NCBI GenBank assembly: GCA_903832055.1
Contig: CAILAC010000013.1
Location: forward strand, 124,001 to 188,000
Direction of reading: 5' to 3'
Length of the DNA stretch: 64,000 nt
DNA from: an uncultured Acidobacteriota bacterium
GTDB taxonomy: Bacteria; Acidobacteriota; Terriglobia; Terriglobales; Acidobacteriaceae
Positions 62,160 through 64,000 of this stretch are shown here, piece by piece. Each line of letters begins with the position of its first letter. The first letter of the stretch is position 1. A model generated the notes under the pieces. That model saw only the letters and a list, made by a program, of their open reading frames with translations, ran no database searches and was not told where the DNA came from. Made by a program: the position numbers and the translations under genes.

Positions 62160-64000
62160 ATGTCCATCGTCAGCCGCCGCGACCTGCTTCGTTCCACGCT
62201 TGCCATCTCTGCCTCCTCTCTTCTGGCGCGCTCCGCCATGGCCCATGCAGAGTCACTGCTAGCCGCTTCGACTGCCACGGAACCAGCCCTCGCGCCCAGG
62301 GAAAAGCTCCTCTTTGACTTCGATTGGAAGTTCCAGTTCGGCCACTCTTCTGATCCCGCCCGCGACCTGGGCTTTGGCAACAGTCAGGGAGACTTCGCCA
62401 AGACCGGCGACTTCGACTTTGCCAAGATCAAGTTCGACGATTCCAAGTGGCGCTCGCTCAATCTACCCCACGACTGGGCCGTTGAACTGCCCTTCGTCAA
62501 CGATGACGTTCAGAACTCCCACGGCTTCAAGCCGGTTGGCCGCCGCTATCCTGAAACCAGTGTTGGCTGGTACCGCCGCACCTTCGACATTCCCGCCTCT
62601 GACCTCGGCCGGCGCATCTCGGTGGACTTCGACGGGGCCTTCCGCTCGGTCCTTGTATGGGTCAACGGCTGCTTCATTGGCCGCAATGACAATGGTTACG
62701 CGCCGTTCCACTTTGACCTCACGGACTTTCTTACTTACGGCCAAAAGAACGTGATCGTAACCCGGGTTGACGCCAGCTTTGGCGACGGCTGGTTCTATGA
62801 GGGGGCCGGTCTCTATCGCCATGTCTGGATCACCAAGACCGACGCAGTTCACCTCGGCAAATGGGAGAGCTACGCCCGCACAACTGTCAGTGGCACCACG
62901 GCCACCGTCAGTCTCGGTACCGTCGTTCAAAACGACAGCGCAGCCGCCGCCTCGGCAAAGGTCAGCTGGAAGATTGTAGATTCCACAGGCAAGACGGTCG
63001 CAACGGCTGAGGCTGCTTCGCAGTCCATCGCATCTGACGGCACGGCAACCTACGCAGCCACGGCAAAAATTGCCAACCCAGCCCTCTGGTCCGTTGAGAG
63101 CCCAAATTTGTACTCGGCAATCGTCACCGTCGAATCCGGCGGCAAGGTTTCAGACGCTGAACGCTTCAACTTCGGCGCCCGCACGGTGGTCTTTGATGCC
63201 GATAAGGGCTTCTCTCTGAACGGCAAGCCGATGAAGATTCAAGGAACCTGCAATCACCAGGATCATGCCGGTGTAGGCGCAGCCCTGCCAGATCGCCTCC
63301 AGTACTTCCGTCTCGGAGTGCTGAAGGAAATGGGCAACAACGCTGTGCGCACTTCGCACAACGCTCCAACCCCTGAGTGGGTCGAGGGCTGTGATCGTCT
63401 TGGTGTCATGATGATGTGCGAAACCCGCCAGATGTCCTCCAATCCTGAAGGGCTGGCACAGCTCGAAGTGATGATCAAGCGCTTCCGAAATTCGCCGTCA
63501 ATCATCATCTGGTCGATCGGCAACGAAGAAGACGAACTGCAGGAAGCAATGGCAGAGCAGGGAGCCAAGATCGCTGCCACAATGGTTCGCCGCTGTCACG
63601 AACTCGATCCCACGCGCCCCGTCTCTGCGGCCGTCAATGACAGCAACGAGAAAGGCGTCTCCACGGCCTTTGACATTATCGGTTTCAACTACCACCTTGA
63701 GTTTCCCGACGGGTTCCATAAGACTCATCCAAAATTGGCGGTCTACGGATCGGAGACTTCGAGTGCCATTGCCACGCGCGGTGTCTACTCCACCGATCCG
63801 CTGCGCAATACGGTTGATTCCTATAAAGTTGCCGTTCCATGGGGCGAGACAGCCGAAGAGTGGTGGAAGTTCTTTGGAACGCGTGAATGGGCTTGTGGCG
63901 GCTTTGTCTGGACAGGCTTTGACTATCGTGGCGAACCAACTCCCTATGGGTGGCCCTCGATCAACTCGCAGTTTGGCGTCATCGACATGTGCGGCTTCCC
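62160..64000 (+). CDS. Tat-exported beta-galactosidase-type GH2 enzyme, 3' end missing
   Basis: The frame is open for 613 codons to the right edge. A Tat-like signal (IVSRRDLLRSTLAISASSLLARSAMA) precedes the GH2 sugar-binding domain (WYRRTFDIPASDLGRRISVDFDGAF, VWVNGCFIGRNDNGYAPFHFDLTDFL). Then come the immunoglobulin-like domain and the TIM barrel with the acid/base in SIGNEEDE and the probable nucleophile in YGSETSS. It should release terminal beta-galactosides outside the cell. The ATG at 62160 has a GGGAG 5 nt upstream. Confidence 0.93.
   Translation, partial: MSIVSRRDLLRSTLAISASSLLARSAMAHAESLLAASTATEPALAPREKLLFDFDWKFQFGHSSDPARDLGFGNSQGDFAKTGDFDFAKIKFDDSKWRSLNLPHDWAVELPFVNDDVQNSHGFKPVGRRYPETSVGWYRRTFDIPASDLGRRISVDFDGAFRSVLVWVNGCFIGRNDNGYAPFHFDLTDFLTYGQKNVIVTRVDASFGDGWFYEGAGLYRHVWITKTDAVHLGKWESYARTTVSGTTATVSLGTVVQNDSAAAASAKVSWKIVDSTGKTVATAEAASQSIASDGTATYAATAKIANPALWSVESPNLYSAIVTVESGGKVSDAERFNFGARTVVFDADKGFSLNGKPMKIQGTCNHQDHAGVGAALPDRLQYFRLGVLKEMGNNAVRTSHNAPTPEWVEGCDRLGVMMMCETRQMSSNPEGLAQLEVMIKRFRNSPSIIIWSIGNEEDELQEAMAEQGAKIAATMVRRCHELDPTRPVSAAVNDSNEKGVSTAFDIIGFNYHLEFPDGFHKTHPKLAVYGSETSSAIATRGVYSTDPLRNTVDSYKVAVPWGETAEEWWKFFGTREWACGGFVWTGFDYRGEPTPYGWPSINSQFGVIDMCGF

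Noticed and set aside
1-64000. CRISPR array or prophage
   Set aside because: No direct repeats with regular unique spacers and no phage structural or integrase genes were seen.

Overview
The window looks like chromosomal DNA of an Acidobacteriota member, most likely subdivision 1 (Acidobacteriaceae: Granulicella, Terriglobus or Edaphobacter type). This is an inference from moderately high GC, the many secreted glycoside hydrolases, planctomycete-type cytochrome c/DUF1501 genes, BACON/IPT-repeat giant proteins and GC-rich intergenic hairpins. No marker gene here fixes the genus. Both ends cut through a gene: a TPR protein on the left and a GH2 enzyme on the right.

Region by region. 0-3.2 kb: a minus-strand operon with purC, a CvpA protein, a Fis-type HTH protein, a HAD phosphatase and a TPR protein. 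3.2-6.4 kb: an exported beta-propeller, a four-copy 21-bp repeat, a RelE/HigB-HigA toxin-antitoxin pair whose antitoxin lacks a normal start codon, and an AT-richer exported protein. 6.5-11.5 kb: smc with an unusual head insertion, then a RES/Xre-type toxin-antitoxin pair. 11.6-17.6 kb: DUF2164, a GH78 rhamnosidase, DUF779, a luciferase-like oxidoreductase and an aldehyde dehydrogenase. 17.7-18.8 kb: a REP-associated transposase (RAYT) between two inverted hairpin repeats, next to a DUF2442 remnant. 18.8-23.7 kb: an AsnC regulator divergent from hutH, a small protein with a palindromic operator, MarR and htpG. 23.7-26.3 kb: a secreted 639-aa protein flanked by a duplicated htpG-tail/leader segment, with the collapsed remnant of a paralog behind it.

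26.3-34.1 kb is a four-gene plus-strand operon of exported proteins: a two-CxxCH lipoprotein-like DUF1549/DUF1553 protein, a Tat-exported DUF1501 protein, a membrane cytochrome c protein with a leucine-rich tail, and a Tat-exported beta-propeller. Start/stop overlaps couple the last three. It is the best candidate here for a poorly described system, probably periplasmic or envelope redox catabolism. 34.1-42.6 kb on the minus strand holds a 2,623-aa modular surface protein with 279-bp internal tandem repeats, followed 9 bp later by a small outer-membrane beta-barrel.

43-64 kb is mostly carbohydrate and envelope metabolism: cupin plus esterase, GH51, GH18, GH29 and GH2 enzymes, a phosphodiesterase-like protein and a SprT-like protease. 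It also has a DUF817 membrane protein, a RibBA-like enzyme with a degenerate second domain, a TPR gene broken by one amber codon, and a tRNA-Ser(GGA). The secreted hydrolases together suggest breakdown of plant or microbial polysaccharide side chains (rhamnose, arabinose, fucose, galactose, chitin-like glucans).
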